Assembly (NCBI RefSeq): GCF_003634105.1
Contig: NZ_RBIQ01000007.1
Location: 1,116,001-1,180,000, forward strand
Length of the DNA: 64,000 bases
Direction: 5' to 3'
Source of the DNA: Maribacter vaceletii
GTDB taxonomy: Bacteria > Bacteroidota > Bacteroidia > Flavobacteriales > Flavobacteriaceae
A program made the translations under genes and the position numbers. Position 1 is the stretch's first letter, and every line of letters starts with the position of its first letter. Shown piece after piece: positions 42,528-52,302 of the stretch. A model generated the notes under the pieces. The model did not search any database, was not told where the DNA came from, and was given only the letters and a program-made list of their open reading frames with translations.

Positions 42528-44357
42528 ATGAAAAAATTTGTAATAGCAGTTTCTGCTTTTTGTATATCTATTACGCTTAGTGCGCAAGACTTAATAACTA
42601 AAGTTCCTTCTACGGCCTCGGCAGTAGTTTCTATAAAAGGAAAAAATGTTTTGGAATTAATGAGTTTAGAAGAGTTTTCTAACTCAAAGTTTGGTTCTTT
42701 TTTAGAGAAGGAATTAATGGATGAAAGCAAGGGAAAATTAGAAACTCTAGAAGATTTAGGCTTAGATTATACTAATACATTTCATTACTTTTTTGAAATG
42801 AATGATGGTGTTTACACCAATTGTTTTCTTATTCCTTTAAAGGATGGAAAAGCTTTTACTGCTTTATTAAGAAATAGTGAGATAAAAAAAACCATAACAG
42901 AAGGTAATTTATCTTATTTTCAAAATTATAGAGGCGATGAGGTTACTATGTGGAATGAAGATGTTTTAATGTTCATTGTTTCATCAGACAATAAAGTAAA
43001 AGAAGAATCTTATAGCTATTATAATGATTACCAATCCGAAGTTGCAGTTGAAGCAGTAGATGCAACAGAAGAGGGAAATTATTATAATAGTGATGCTTAT
43101 AAAAAAGAGCAAGAAGAGAGAGAAAAAAAACGTTTAGAAAGAGAAGAAAAACGCTTGGCAAGAACTAAAGAATTTTCGCAAGAAGTTTTAGAAAAAGCAA
43201 AGAAAATAATAGCAGGTACTTATGCTAATAAAAGTATACTAACCAATAAAAGTTATTTAAAAAGTTTAGGTAAAGGAAAAGAAGAAGCTAGTGTTTGGAT
43301 AAACGATTTTGCTACAATATATGAACAAGCAATACCTAGTTATATGTTAGGGAACTCTTTTAACCCATATAGTTTTATGAATATAGATAAATTATATGGT
43401 GGTTTATCTTTAATGGCAAAGTTAAATTTTAATGAAGATGAGGCAGTTATAAAAACGGAATACACCATGAATAATGAAATGGCAGCGCTTTATAAGCCTA
43501 TGTATAATGGGAAAATTAATAAAAGTTTTGCTAAATATATTAATGAAGATACTATGCTAGGTTATATGTCTTTAAACCTTAGTACAGAAGGTGTTCTTAA
43601 GGCATACCCAAACTTAGCCTCTAGTTTGTTTGATACTGGTTCTGGAGAAACAATAAGTGAGTCGGTAGCTTTAGGAGCCAAAGTTTTTTCGCTATTAATA
43701 GATGAAGAAGGAGCTTCTAAAATACTTAGAGGAGATATGTTTTTAGCACTTACAAACTTAACAGAGAAGCAAGTAACCTACACAGACTATGAGTATGATG
43801 AAGATTTTAATTACAAAGAAGTAGAAAAAACCAAAACCGAAACTGTTCCAGATTTTATGTTCATGTTTACATCAGAAGAACAAGAAATATTTAATAGGCT
43901 GGTAAGAATAGGAGTTAAAGAAAAACAATTAGAAGCCAATAATGGGGTGTATAAATTAATAGACTTACCAAAATCTACTCCATTTAATATCTATGTAATG
44001 TATAAGGATAATACGGTATTCCTTGGAAGTTCTCTAAAAGATATGAGCGCAATACAAAACGGAAAATTTGTTTCTAAACTATCAAGTACACATAAAAAGA
44101 ACATTACTAAAAATGCTTCTAGTGTTTTTGTAAATGGTAAGAAGATTATAGCCGAGATTCCTGTAGAATCTTTTCCTAGAGAATTACGCAATAAAGTAGA
44201 TTTCTTAACCTCTAATACAGAAGATATAAAGTTTAATTTTCAGAAAATAAAAGGAAATTCTATGAAAGGAGAACTTATTTGGGAAATTCCATCAGAAGGG
44301 CATAAAAATAGCTTTGTGTACTTTATTAATATCATAGATGCTATGATGGATAAATAA
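42528..44357 (+). CDS. Secreted DUF4836-type protein
   Basis: 609 residues with a signal peptide (about 1-19, ending LSAQ). The beginning of the mature protein, LITKVPSTASAVVSIKGKNVLELM, is typical of the Bacteroidota DUF4836 family of unknown role. A strongly charged, likely coiled-coil segment with many E/K/R (about 185-230, EREKKRLEREEKRLARTK) lies in the middle. The gene is three bases before the following membrane-anchored gene, so these form an operon of envelope proteins. Confidence 0.65.
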   Translation: MKKFVIAVSAFCISITLSAQDLITKVPSTASAVVSIKGKNVLELMSLEEFSNSKFGSFLEKELMDESKGKLETLEDLGLDYTNTFHYFFEMNDGVYTNCFLIPLKDGKAFTALLRNSEIKKTITEGNLSYFQNYRGDEVTMWNEDVLMFIVSSDNKVKEESYSYYNDYQSEVAVEAVDATEEGNYYNSDAYKKEQEEREKKRLEREEKRLARTKEFSQEVLEKAKKIIAGTYANKSILTNKSYLKSLGKGKEEASVWINDFATIYEQAIPSYMLGNSFNPYSFMNIDKLYGGLSLMAKLNFNEDEAVIKTEYTMNNEMAALYKPMYNGKINKSFAKYINEDTMLGYMSLNLSTEGVLKAYPNLASSLFDTGSGETISESVALGAKVFSLLIDEEGASKILRGDMFLALTNLTEKQVTYTDYEYDEDFNYKEVEKTKTETVPDFMFMFTSEEQEIFNRLVRIGVKEKQLEANNGVYKLIDLPKSTPFNIYVMYKDNTVFLGSSLKDMSAIQNGKFVSKLSSTHKKNITKNASSVFVNGKKIIAEIPVESFPRELRNKVDFLTSNTEDIKFNFQKIKGNSMKGELIWEIPSEGHKNSFVYFINIIDAMMDK

Positions 44358-44359
44358 GA

Positions 44360-45748
44360 ATGAAAAAAGCACTAAAAATAATTGTAATATTAAGTATAAC
44401 CTCATTAGTTGGCTATTGGGGTTATACTTGGTATTGTAATACAGCCTCTTTATTGGGGGTTATTCATAAAGATGCGGATAGTGTTATTAAAATAGGCATT
44501 CAGGATATAAAAGAAACACTTGTTTTAGATGCAATTACTTCTCCAAAGTATTACTATAACAATGCATCGTTTAAAACAAAGAAAAAAGAGAAAGATACTG
44601 TAGAGAAAAAAGGAATAAATTTTACACCTCATAACTTGGTATTATTTACAGTACCTAAAGTACAAAACACTTATTTTTCTATTCTTACTATTGAGGATAA
44701 TAATGCGTTTAAAAATCAGATAAAAGAGTATTCTAAGGGATTACATCAGAAAATTGATAAGGAGCATAACATACATTGGTTAGAACATAAAAAACAACAT
44801 TGGGTTTGTGCTTGGAGTAACAATAAATTAGTTGTTTCTTTTGGATTAGATAATACCTACCAAAAGAGTAAAAAGGTTTTTGTAGAAGTTTTAAAAGAGG
44901 GTAAAGTTATAACGTCAAAAAATAACAAATGGATTACCACTCTTTCTAAAAGCAATAGTCATATAACCTTTATAGATACAAAGGGCAAAACAGAAATTCA
45001 ATTTAAAGATGGCAAGGCCGTTTTAGAAGGAAGTCTAGAAACTAATGAGGTTAATGCGTATCCTAACAAAGTATCTTATGATAGAGTTCCTAATGCAGCA
45101 CTAGAATTTTATTGGGATGGAAATTTTAATCGTAATAAAAATAGAGAGCAATTTATAGCCTCTTGGAAGAATAACGCGTTCTTAAAAAAAGCAAATATAA
45201 ATGTGCCAGAGATTGCAGAGTTAACTAATGGTTTTTTCTATGCAGGCGTTAATGGTACAACTATGCAAACAGATACTATTATAACCTATGGTTACGATGA
45301 CAATTTTAATAAAATTGAACAAAAATCGCTGCAGGAAAAACTAGTGCCATCTATTATTTTAAATTTAGGAAGAGAAAAACAACCTTTAAAAAGCTATTTA
45401 AAAGAACAAGAATTGTTGACTGAAAATAATATTTTTAAGAGTATTCCTTTTTATCATTTTTATGTTGAAGAAGATGCTACGGCTACCTGTTTTAAAACTC
45501 AAAAATTAAAACAGAGTACAGAACAAATTACTAGTTCTAATTTTATGAATTTGTTTGTAGATTTTAATAAAGCAAAAGAAGTAGTACAAATTCCGCAAGT
45601 AAATCGTTTTTTTAATTTACTAAATAGTTTGCAAATATCAGCGCAACAATCTTCCAATAATAAAGTAGTATTAAAAGGTACTATTGAAGGTAAATTAGAA
45701 AAGGTTAATATACTTTCTCAGGTATTTTTTGGGGTACGCCAAGAATAA
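44360..45748 (+). CDS. Hypothetical membrane-anchored protein
   Basis: 462 residues; an N-terminal uncleaved helix (about 4-26, LKIIVILSITSLVGYWGYTWY) anchors a large soluble domain outside the cytosol. No motif recognised. The N-terminal DADSVIKIGIQDI and the presence of the preceding DUF4836 gene (two bases between) suggest the two act together. Overall layout resembles the DUF4836 protein (repeated substrate-like pattern in the ~100-residue N-terminal part), so the genes may be diverged relatives. Confidence 0.6.
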   Translation: MKKALKIIVILSITSLVGYWGYTWYCNTASLLGVIHKDADSVIKIGIQDIKETLVLDAITSPKYYYNNASFKTKKKEKDTVEKKGINFTPHNLVLFTVPKVQNTYFSILTIEDNNAFKNQIKEYSKGLHQKIDKEHNIHWLEHKKQHWVCAWSNNKLVVSFGLDNTYQKSKKVFVEVLKEGKVITSKNNKWITTLSKSNSHITFIDTKGKTEIQFKDGKAVLEGSLETNEVNAYPNKVSYDRVPNAALEFYWDGNFNRNKNREQFIASWKNNAFLKKANINVPEIAELTNGFFYAGVNGTTMQTDTIITYGYDDNFNKIEQKSLQEKLVPSIILNLGREKQPLKSYLKEQELLTENNIFKSIPFYHFYVEEDATATCFKTQKLKQSTEQITSSNFMNLFVDFNKAKEVVQIPQVNRFFNLLNSLQISAQQSSNNKVVLKGTIEGKLEKVNILSQVFFGVRQE

Positions 45749-45961
45749 TTTACAAACCATAAGGTTTTATTTTAGAGAAAGTAATTCTTTTAGGTGCTCC
45801 AAAACTTTTCATTAGCGATAAAACCAGCTGTTAAACGATTTTTAATTTTATTAGGGGGTAGAGATAAAAATTAAAAACAGACTAATAAGTTGGTTACCTA
45901 ATAAATGGGGTAGATGCTTATTTCTAATTAGAATTTAAGCAATTGTACTTATTTTAGTACT

Positions 45962-47083
45962 ATGAATCTTAGTTATTGGGAATACAAAACATGGTTATCT
46001 AATATAGATTTTACCATTATTGGCAGCGGAATAGTTGGTTTAAACTGTGCATTAAAACTTAGAGAAAAATATCCTGAAGCTGGTATTCTAATTTTAGAAA
46101 AAGGCATTTTACCACAAGGAGCTAGTACAAAAAATGCTGGTTTTGCCTGTTTTGGGAGTATCTCGGAAATACTAGCAGACTTAAAATCACATACCCCAGA
46201 AGAGGTGGTTTCTTTGGTTCAAAAAAGGTATAATGGTATACAGGCACTAAGAGAAAAATTAAGCGATACTAAAATAGGCTACCAACAATTAGGTGGGCAT
46301 GAACTGTTTTTAGAAAAAGATAAAGAGCTATACTACTCGTCGTTATCTAAAATAGAAGAAGTTAATACATTATTGTTTCCTGTTTTTAAAGAGAATGCTT
46401 TTGAAGAAAATAAGAACATTTTTAGTTTCTTAAATATCAAAGAAAAATATATTACCCACAAGTTTGAAGGTCAAATAAACACGGGTGCTATGATGCAGGC
46501 TTTATTAAAAAAAGTAGTACAAAACAATATAACTATCCTAAATGGCATAAATGTCCAAGATTTCCAGGAAATGCAAGGCAGGGTGGAAGTAAAAACAGAT
46601 AAATTTCAATTTAATACCCAACAACTTTTTATAGCAACTAATGGTTTTGCTGCTAATTTAATAACAGAAAAAATAAAACCTGCAAGAGCACAAGTAGTAC
46701 TAACCAAACCAATAAAAAATTTACATATTAAAGGCACTTTTCATTTAGAAGAAGGCTATTATTATTTTAGAAATATTGATAATAGAATACTTTTAGGTGG
46801 TGGTAGAAATTTAGATTTTAAAAAGGAACAAACCACAGAATTTGGAGTAACTTCTTTAATTCAACAAAAATTAGAGCAGCTTTTAAAAGAGATAATATTA
46901 CCAAATAAGGAATTTTCAATAGAACATAATTGGAGTGGTATAATGGGTGTAGGAGAGACAAAAAAACCAATTCTTAAACGTATTTCTTCCCGTGTTTTTT
47001 GTGGTGTTAGACTTGGGGGAATGGGAGTAGCAATAGGAACTGTTATTGGAGAAGAACTAGCGGGTTTGTATTTAATATCATAG
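45962..47083 (+). CDS. FAD-dependent oxidoreductase (DAO/glycine oxidase type)
   Basis: 373 residues. The dinucleotide-binding motif GSGIVG at 21-26 sits in FTIIGSGIVGLNCALKL, followed by ILEKG at about 45-49 and TKNAGFACFG typical of D-amino acid/glycine oxidase family members. The C-terminal GIMGVGETKKPI and GVRLGGMGVAIG elements (about 320-360) complete the FAD fold. Substrate not predictable. Transcribed alone; about 213 bases separate it from the previous gene. Confidence 0.8.
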   Translation: MNLSYWEYKTWLSNIDFTIIGSGIVGLNCALKLREKYPEAGILILEKGILPQGASTKNAGFACFGSISEILADLKSHTPEEVVSLVQKRYNGIQALREKLSDTKIGYQQLGGHELFLEKDKELYYSSLSKIEEVNTLLFPVFKENAFEENKNIFSFLNIKEKYITHKFEGQINTGAMMQALLKKVVQNNITILNGINVQDFQEMQGRVEVKTDKFQFNTQQLFIATNGFAANLITEKIKPARAQVVLTKPIKNLHIKGTFHLEEGYYYFRNIDNRILLGGGRNLDFKKEQTTEFGVTSLIQQKLEQLLKEIILPNKEFSIEHNWSGIMGVGETKKPILKRISSRVFCGVRLGGMGVAIGTVIGEELAGLYLIS

Positions 47084-47202
47084 TTTTATTTTTAAAAGAC
47101 GTATTCTTTTAAATTATTTGTTATATTGAAATCCCAAAAAATCTATAGCTATATTATAAGAACTTTGCCTATCATAATACGTGCTAGTATTATAAAATAG
47201 GA

Positions 47203-47832
47203 ATGATACTAATTACAAAATATTTTAGAGTAAGTTTTGCATTAATTATAGTGCTGCTTATTCAGTCATGTTCTTCATCTAAGTCTAATTATAAAAAAGA
47301 ATATGCTAAAGTTTGGAAAGAGCTAATTAAAACAGAAGCATGGAAACAAGCTTTAGTTTCTACAAAAGATAATGCAAATTCTAATGAATTATATGCAAGT
47401 TCAGAAGATGTTTTAGTTTTAAGTACTCCAGGGTCCTTTAAAACAATACAAAGCCCTTGGTTTAAAGATAAGTATGCTTCTTTAGTATCTAGAGCATATT
47501 TTAAGATCATTTCTGAAGCACAAAAAGCGGATGCTAGATTAGAAGAAGATTATGAATATTGGACCGCTAAAGAAGCTGCTTCTACAGAAAAGGATAAAAC
47601 ATTAAAGAAAAGAGTTGGTTTAGTTATTAAAAAGTATGAAGCACATAAAAATATGCTTTCAGGCTTAAAGTCTTGGAATATTTTTAGTGAAGATAGGTCT
47701 GGAGATTTAGATTACTTTAAAGCAGAGAATGATGAAGCAATACATAAGATGTATCTTCAAGGTTTAGAAGAAAAGGCTATGGTAAACTACCTTGTTTTTA
47801 AATTAGCCGATTTATACCATTTTGAAGAGTAA
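47203..47832 (+). CDS. Hypothetical lipoprotein
   Basis: 209 residues with a lipoprotein signal ending LIQSCSSS (Cys at about 23). The mature part is highly helical and charged (YKKEYAKVWKELIKTEAWKQAL, KLADLYHFEE at the end). No family recognised. Small lipoprotein of the envelope, expressed from its own region, 38 bases before the Gre-like gene. Confidence 0.65.
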   Translation: MILITKYFRVSFALIIVLLIQSCSSSKSNYKKEYAKVWKELIKTEAWKQALVSTKDNANSNELYASSEDVLVLSTPGSFKTIQSPWFKDKYASLVSRAYFKIISEAQKADARLEEDYEYWTAKEAASTEKDKTLKKRVGLVIKKYEAHKNMLSGLKSWNIFSEDRSGDLDYFKAENDEAIHKMYLQGLEEKAMVNYLVFKLADLYHFEE

Positions 47833-47858
47833 AGCTATTCTTTTATAGTATTTACAGT

Positions 47859-47866
47859 TACTTTTG
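47859..47866 (+). promoter_or_regulatory. -7 box of the Gre-like gene
   Basis: TACTTTTG, an exact TAnnTTTG match, ends four bases before the ATG at 47871, the same geometry as at dusB and rbfA. A leaderless transcript would result. Confidence 0.55.
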
Positions 47867-47870
47867 TTGT

Positions 47871-48329
47871 ATGCCTTATAACACCTTAAAAGAAAATACT
47901 TTTCAATTTTGTAAAGATTTTATTAATAACCGTCTTATTCGAATCCATAATCAAATACTAGAAATACAAACCGCTCTAACGTCAGAAACTAAAAGTAGCG
48001 CGGGCGATAAGCACGAGACTGGTAGGGCAATGGTACAGTTAGAAAGAGAAAAATTAGGTGCCCAATTAGCAGAAGCTGAAAAAATAGCACAATTACTTAG
48101 TAAAATAGATATTAAAACGTCTCAAGAAAAAATTGGTTTAGGAAGTTTAATAAAAACAAACAAATTTTTATACTTCATAGCAATCTCTGCAGGAGAGTAT
48201 AAGAGTAAAGATGCATCGGTCTATTGTATTTCTGCAGCTACACCTATTGCCAAGTTACTAATGGGGAAATGTGTTGGCGATTCAATAACATTTAACAAAG
48301 TGGAGACAACAATAAAGGAAATTTTTTAA
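47871..48329 (+). CDS. GreA/GreB-like protein
   Basis: 152 residues. An N-terminal helical hairpin (about 15-80, with SSAGDKHETGRAMVQLEREKLGAQLAEAEK) is followed by a beta domain ending in SAATPIAKLLMGKCVGDSITF, which matches the C-terminal domain of GreA/GreB-type factors (SPxGxALLGKxxGDxV). Gre factors rescue backtracked RNA polymerase; here the acidic tip residues of the coiled coil are not clearly conserved, so a different target is possible. Common in Flavobacteriia, often misnamed as a fatty acid enzyme. Confidence 0.65.
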   Translation: MPYNTLKENTFQFCKDFINNRLIRIHNQILEIQTALTSETKSSAGDKHETGRAMVQLEREKLGAQLAEAEKIAQLLSKIDIKTSQEKIGLGSLIKTNKFLYFIAISAGEYKSKDASVYCISAATPIAKLLMGKCVGDSITFNKVETTIKEIF

Positions 48330-48338
48330 ATTAAGTAC

Positions 48339-49364
48339 TTATGCTGTAAAAGAAGAATCCCTAATAATTAGGCTTGTTTTAATTTTCACAGTTTTAATAC
48401 TAACATCTTCATTAGGTTTTTCTATTTCTTGGATTAAATATTTAACAGCAGTTTTCCCAATTTTATTTCCAGGCTGATCTACTGTAGAAAGAGCTGGTTG
48501 TATTATGGTAGAGTTCATAGAATTACTAAAACCAACAACTGCAATTTGTTCTGGTATTTTTATTTTAAATTTATTTAATGCTTTAATTGCGCCAATAGCA
48601 GCATTATCTGTAATAGCAAAAATAGCATCGGGAGGGTTTTTCATACTAATAAGAATATTAGTAAGTCTTCTTCCGTTCGTTAAAGATATATCTTCGGTGC
48701 TAAGAATTATTTTTTCATCTATTGGCAAGTTATGTTCTTTAAGAGCTTTTAAATAGCCAGCAAATCTTTTTTCAGAATTAAAAGAGTTCTCCGTTTCTTT
48801 AATAATTGCGATTCTTTTTTTGCCAATATTTATAAGGTGCTCTACAGCGTTAAATGCTGCTTCTTTATCGTCTATAACTATTTGGGTACAAGGGATTTTA
48901 TCAGATACTTTATCAAACATAACTAAAGGAATACGATTTAGTATTTGTAAAACATCTGTAACAGACGTTGTTTTTCTTGCCAATGCAAGTAACACACCAT
49001 CTACACCAAACTGTGTCATGGTTTGTAACATTTCGGTTTGTTTCACTTCATTGTTTTTAGATTCAGATATAATTACCCTATACCCTTTCTCTTCGGCTTT
49101 TTCTAAAATCCCTTTTAAAATAGTAGATGTAAAGTAATGTGCAATATTAGGGACAATAACGCCTAAAATATTAGTTTTTCTAGATCTAAAACTTTTTGCA
49201 AATAAATTAGGGGAATAGTGGCGTTGTTTAGCTAAGGTTGTTACTCTTTCTACGGTACTCGGTTTAATATCAGGGTGTTGGTTTAAAGCTCTTGAAACTG
49301 TAGAGATAGATAAATTAAGCTCTTTTGCTAAATCTTTTAATGTAATATTTCTTTGTTTACTCAA
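48339..49364 (-). CDS. LacI-family transcriptional regulator
   Basis: 341 residues. The N-terminal HTH (about 5-27, ITLKDLAKELNLSISTVSRALN) with the hinge helix near 45-60 is followed by a periplasmic-binding-protein-type domain (about 62-341, ILGVIVPNIAHYFTSTILKGI; RIPLVMFDKV; PDAIFAITDNAAIGAI). It faces the TonB receptor gene divergently, with a LacI-type operator in the 182-base gap. Likely controls the osmolyte regulon at 49547-57038; the ligand is inferred to be a glycerate glycoside or a product of it. Confidence 0.88.
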   Translation of the reverse strand: MSKQRNITLKDLAKELNLSISTVSRALNQHPDIKPSTVERVTTLAKQRHYSPNLFAKSFRSRKTNILGVIVPNIAHYFTSTILKGILEKAEEKGYRVIISESKNNEVKQTEMLQTMTQFGVDGVLLALARKTTSVTDVLQILNRIPLVMFDKVSDKIPCTQIVIDDKEAAFNAVEHLINIGKKRIAIIKETENSFNSEKRFAGYLKALKEHNLPIDEKIILSTEDISLTNGRRLTNILISMKNPPDAIFAITDNAAIGAIKALNKFKIKIPEQIAVVGFSNSMNSTIIQPALSTVDQPGNKIGKTAVKYLIQEIEKPNEDVSIKTVKIKTSLIIRDSSFTA

Positions 49365-49418
49365 AATTTAAATTCTTTTTAGGGTATTTTCATATTAAGA
49401 TATAAAAAAAAATCAAAT

Positions 49419-49444
49419 TGCAATCGTTTGCGAGAACGTTTGCA
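49419..49444. promoter_or_regulatory. LacI-family operator
   Basis: Imperfect palindrome of 26 bases: TGCAA-N-CGTT on the left and AACG-N-TTGCA on the right with CG at the centre, typical of LacI-family sites. Located between the regulator start (49364) and the receptor start (49547), about 100 bases before the receptor. Confidence 0.75.
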
Positions 49445-49546
49445 TAAGATTTTCGTTAAAAAACAGCATCAAAATTAGGAATGTCAATATAATTTTATCA
49501 AAAAATTAACAATAACTCAAAATAAGAATTAACTAAAAACTGTTTT

Positions 49547-52225
49547 ATGAAAAAAATACTCTTTACAATGATTTGTGTTTTTGGAATCTCATTTGCTTTT
49601 GCACAAACAGAGATTCAAGGACATGTAAAAGACCTTTCTGGTGAGCCTATTATAGGAGCCAATGTTTTAATTACTGGAACAACAACAGGGACAGTAACAG
49701 ATTTTGATGGTAATTTTACTTTAGAATCAGATTTAGAAGGAACACAAAAATTACAAGTTTCCTATTTAGGTTTTGCTTCTCAAGAAAAAGAAATAGAATT
49801 AAATGGTTCTTTAATAAAACTAGATTTTGTTTTATTAGAAGGAGGAGAGCAATTAGACGAGGTTGTACTTACTGGCTCTAGTACATTTAGATCTCAGAAA
49901 CAAGCACCTTTATCTATTACATCTGTAAAACAAGCAGAAATAGTAAAATTATCAGCAAATAGTCAGGCCGATATTTTAAGAAGTGTACCAGGTATTACTG
50001 CTGAAGGTGGTGGTGGTGAAACTGCCAGTAATATTTTTGTAAGAGGGTTACCCTCTGGAGGGCAATATGTATTTAACCCTTTACAGTATGATGGTATGCC
50101 ATTAATGAGCACATTTGGTTTAAATTCTTCTGCACATGATGTTTACGCAAGACCAGATTTAGGTTTTAAAGGTGTAGAGTTTGTTCGTGGTGGTTCTGCA
50201 GTATTATATGGTGCAGGCTCTGTTGCTGGTATTATTAATTACACTAGTAAAACAGGAGATACAAACCCTGGAAACACTATTAATATTGAAGTGGCTAATG
50301 AAGGTAGAATTAAAACGGAGTTTTATACAGGAGGAAGATTAGGTGGTGAAGAGTCTAATACTTTTTATGCTTTAACAGGTTTTGTACGTTATGATGAGGG
50401 GCCAATTAAAACAGGATTACCAACAAAAGGTATTCAATTAAGAGGTAATGTTAAAAAGAAGTTTGATAAAGGTTCTTTTACGCTTCACGGACAATTTATT
50501 AATGACAATGCGCAATTCTATATGCCACTACCTTTACAAGGAGGTTCTAGAGAAAGAATAAATGGTAATGATGGGGAGCCGGTAGAACAATTATTAACAG
50601 GCCAATTAGCAAATACTTCTTTTAATACACCAGGAGGTGTTTACAATAGTCCTATTGCAGATGGTGTTTCTACAAAAGGAGGGTATCTTTTAGCAGATTT
50701 TAACTATAATATTGAAGATGATTTAAGATTTAAGTCTAAAATAAAATATGCAAATTACAAGCATAACTTTGCTTTATATGTTGGAGGTAATGGAGCCAAT
50801 AGTAACCCAATAACTTTAGATAATTATGTAGAAAGTTTAGATGGTGCAAATCAAGGATACCAAGCAACGTACCAAAGCGGTGATCCAAACCAACAAGTTA
50901 GTGGTTCAGATTTAGTGGTAGATAATTTACATATTGATAGGTTAAGACCAATGACTGATTATTCTGGAGAAGCTTCATTAACTAAAACTGTTGAAACTGC
51001 AAATGGAGGAAGCCACAATATTACAGTAGGTACTTTCTTAGCTCGTACAGAAGCGGAAGACGTAAACTATCAATTTAGAGCGTTATCAGAATTTAATAAT
51101 ACGCCACGCTTGGTTAATCTTAATTATACAGATGCAGCTGGTGAAAATGTAATATACTCTCAAGGAGGATTATATAACCGTATTGGGATGACATCTAATA
51201 ATTATTTATCACAAAATAGAACAGCATTATATCTTACAGATGAGATGATTTTTGACAGATGGCGTTTTGATGTTGGTTTTAGATGGGAAAAAACAGATGG
51301 TAAATTTGCGAAAGGAGATTTAAGAACAGAAACTGTTTATGATGATGCAGATATAACTACAGGATTAAGTGATGTACAATCTGCAGATGGTAGTTTTGTA
51401 AGATCTACAGTAAGCGCTTCTGCATGGGCGGTGTCTTTAGCAGCATTATATGAACTTTCTGATGCAACAAATTTATATGCTAACTTTTCTAAAGGATATT
51501 TCTTTCCACAAATAAGAGGTTTTGCTCCAGTAGCAGGTATTAGTGAAAACCCTTATGATGCAGAAAACATTATACAATTTGAAGCTGGTGCAAAGTTTGG
51601 AAACGAAAAATTATCAGGTTCTTTAGCAGCGTATTATGTTAATTTAAATGATAGAATTAAAATTACACAGGCAATTGTTGGCGGTCAATTAGTAGATGAA
51701 ACAAGATCTATACAAAATACTGCAACTGTTGGTTTAGAAGCAACATGGGATTATAAGTTTGCTCAAGATTTTAGCCTTAGAGGAACGGCTACATACCAAG
51801 ATCATGAAATTACTAAAAACATAAATGAAGATTTAGTAAATGGAGGTTCTACAGCTGCAAATGAAGGTAATGAGTTGGCAAGACAACCAAATTTCTTAGG
51901 AAGCTTAGGAGTTTATTATGATAATAAAATGTTTGATGCTAGTTTCTCAGGAACACATACAGGAGCTAAGTTTACAGATGATACTAATGGTATAGAGTTA
52001 GATGCAATTACTATTGCACGTATAGGAGCTGGATATACATTTGCAATGGGAGAAAATAATGAAACATTAAGGCTAGGTGTTTCCGTTTTTAATTTATTTG
52101 ATAGTAATGGTATTACAGAAGGTAACCCTAGAGCAGGAGCTGCAGGAGCTACAGAAGGTGAGTTTTTCTTTGGAAGACCAATTTTACCAAGAAGATTCTT
52201 TGCAACAGCAACCTTAAATTTTTAG
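49547..52225 (+). CDS. TonB-dependent outer-membrane receptor
   Basis: 892 residues, not SusC-type (no SusD neighbour). Signal peptide about 1-19 (ends FAFAQ), carboxypeptidase-D-like domain (about 22-105, VKDLSGEPIIGANVLITGTTTG), TonB plug (about 115-235, ADILRSVPGITAEGGGG; FVRGGSAVLYGAGSVAGIINY), then the barrel ending in a C-terminal Phe (TATLNF). First gene of a run with GH63-like, acetyltransferase, symporter and glycerate kinase genes, so the likely cargo is a glycerate glycoside. It is followed by a weak terminator/attenuator before the hydrolase gene. Confidence 0.9.
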   Translation: MKKILFTMICVFGISFAFAQTEIQGHVKDLSGEPIIGANVLITGTTTGTVTDFDGNFTLESDLEGTQKLQVSYLGFASQEKEIELNGSLIKLDFVLLEGGEQLDEVVLTGSSTFRSQKQAPLSITSVKQAEIVKLSANSQADILRSVPGITAEGGGGETASNIFVRGLPSGGQYVFNPLQYDGMPLMSTFGLNSSAHDVYARPDLGFKGVEFVRGGSAVLYGAGSVAGIINYTSKTGDTNPGNTINIEVANEGRIKTEFYTGGRLGGEESNTFYALTGFVRYDEGPIKTGLPTKGIQLRGNVKKKFDKGSFTLHGQFINDNAQFYMPLPLQGGSRERINGNDGEPVEQLLTGQLANTSFNTPGGVYNSPIADGVSTKGGYLLADFNYNIEDDLRFKSKIKYANYKHNFALYVGGNGANSNPITLDNYVESLDGANQGYQATYQSGDPNQQVSGSDLVVDNLHIDRLRPMTDYSGEASLTKTVETANGGSHNITVGTFLARTEAEDVNYQFRALSEFNNTPRLVNLNYTDAAGENVIYSQGGLYNRIGMTSNNYLSQNRTALYLTDEMIFDRWRFDVGFRWEKTDGKFAKGDLRTETVYDDADITTGLSDVQSADGSFVRSTVSASAWAVSLAALYELSDATNLYANFSKGYFFPQIRGFAPVAGISENPYDAENIIQFEAGAKFGNEKLSGSLAAYYVNLNDRIKITQAIVGGQLVDETRSIQNTATVGLEATWDYKFAQDFSLRGTATYQDHEITKNINEDLVNGGSTAANEGNELARQPNFLGSLGVYYDNKMFDASFSGTHTGAKFTDDTNGIELDAITIARIGAGYTFAMGENNETLRLGVSVFNLFDSNGITEGNPRAGAAGATEGEFFFGRPILPRRFFATATLNF

Positions 52226-52252
52226 AGTCAGTTTAGTTTAAGTTTTATATAG

Positions 52253-52294
52253 TAACACACACTGGTGGTACTTTACCCCAATGTGTTTTTATTT
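52253..52294 (+). terminator. Weak terminator/attenuator after the TonB receptor gene
   Basis: Stem CACACTGG (52258-52265) / CCAATGTG (52278-52285) with one mismatch, followed by a T-rich run up to the next ATG (52303). It could reduce expression of the downstream enzymes relative to the receptor. Confidence 0.5.
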
Positions 52295-52302
52295 TATTTT
52301 AT

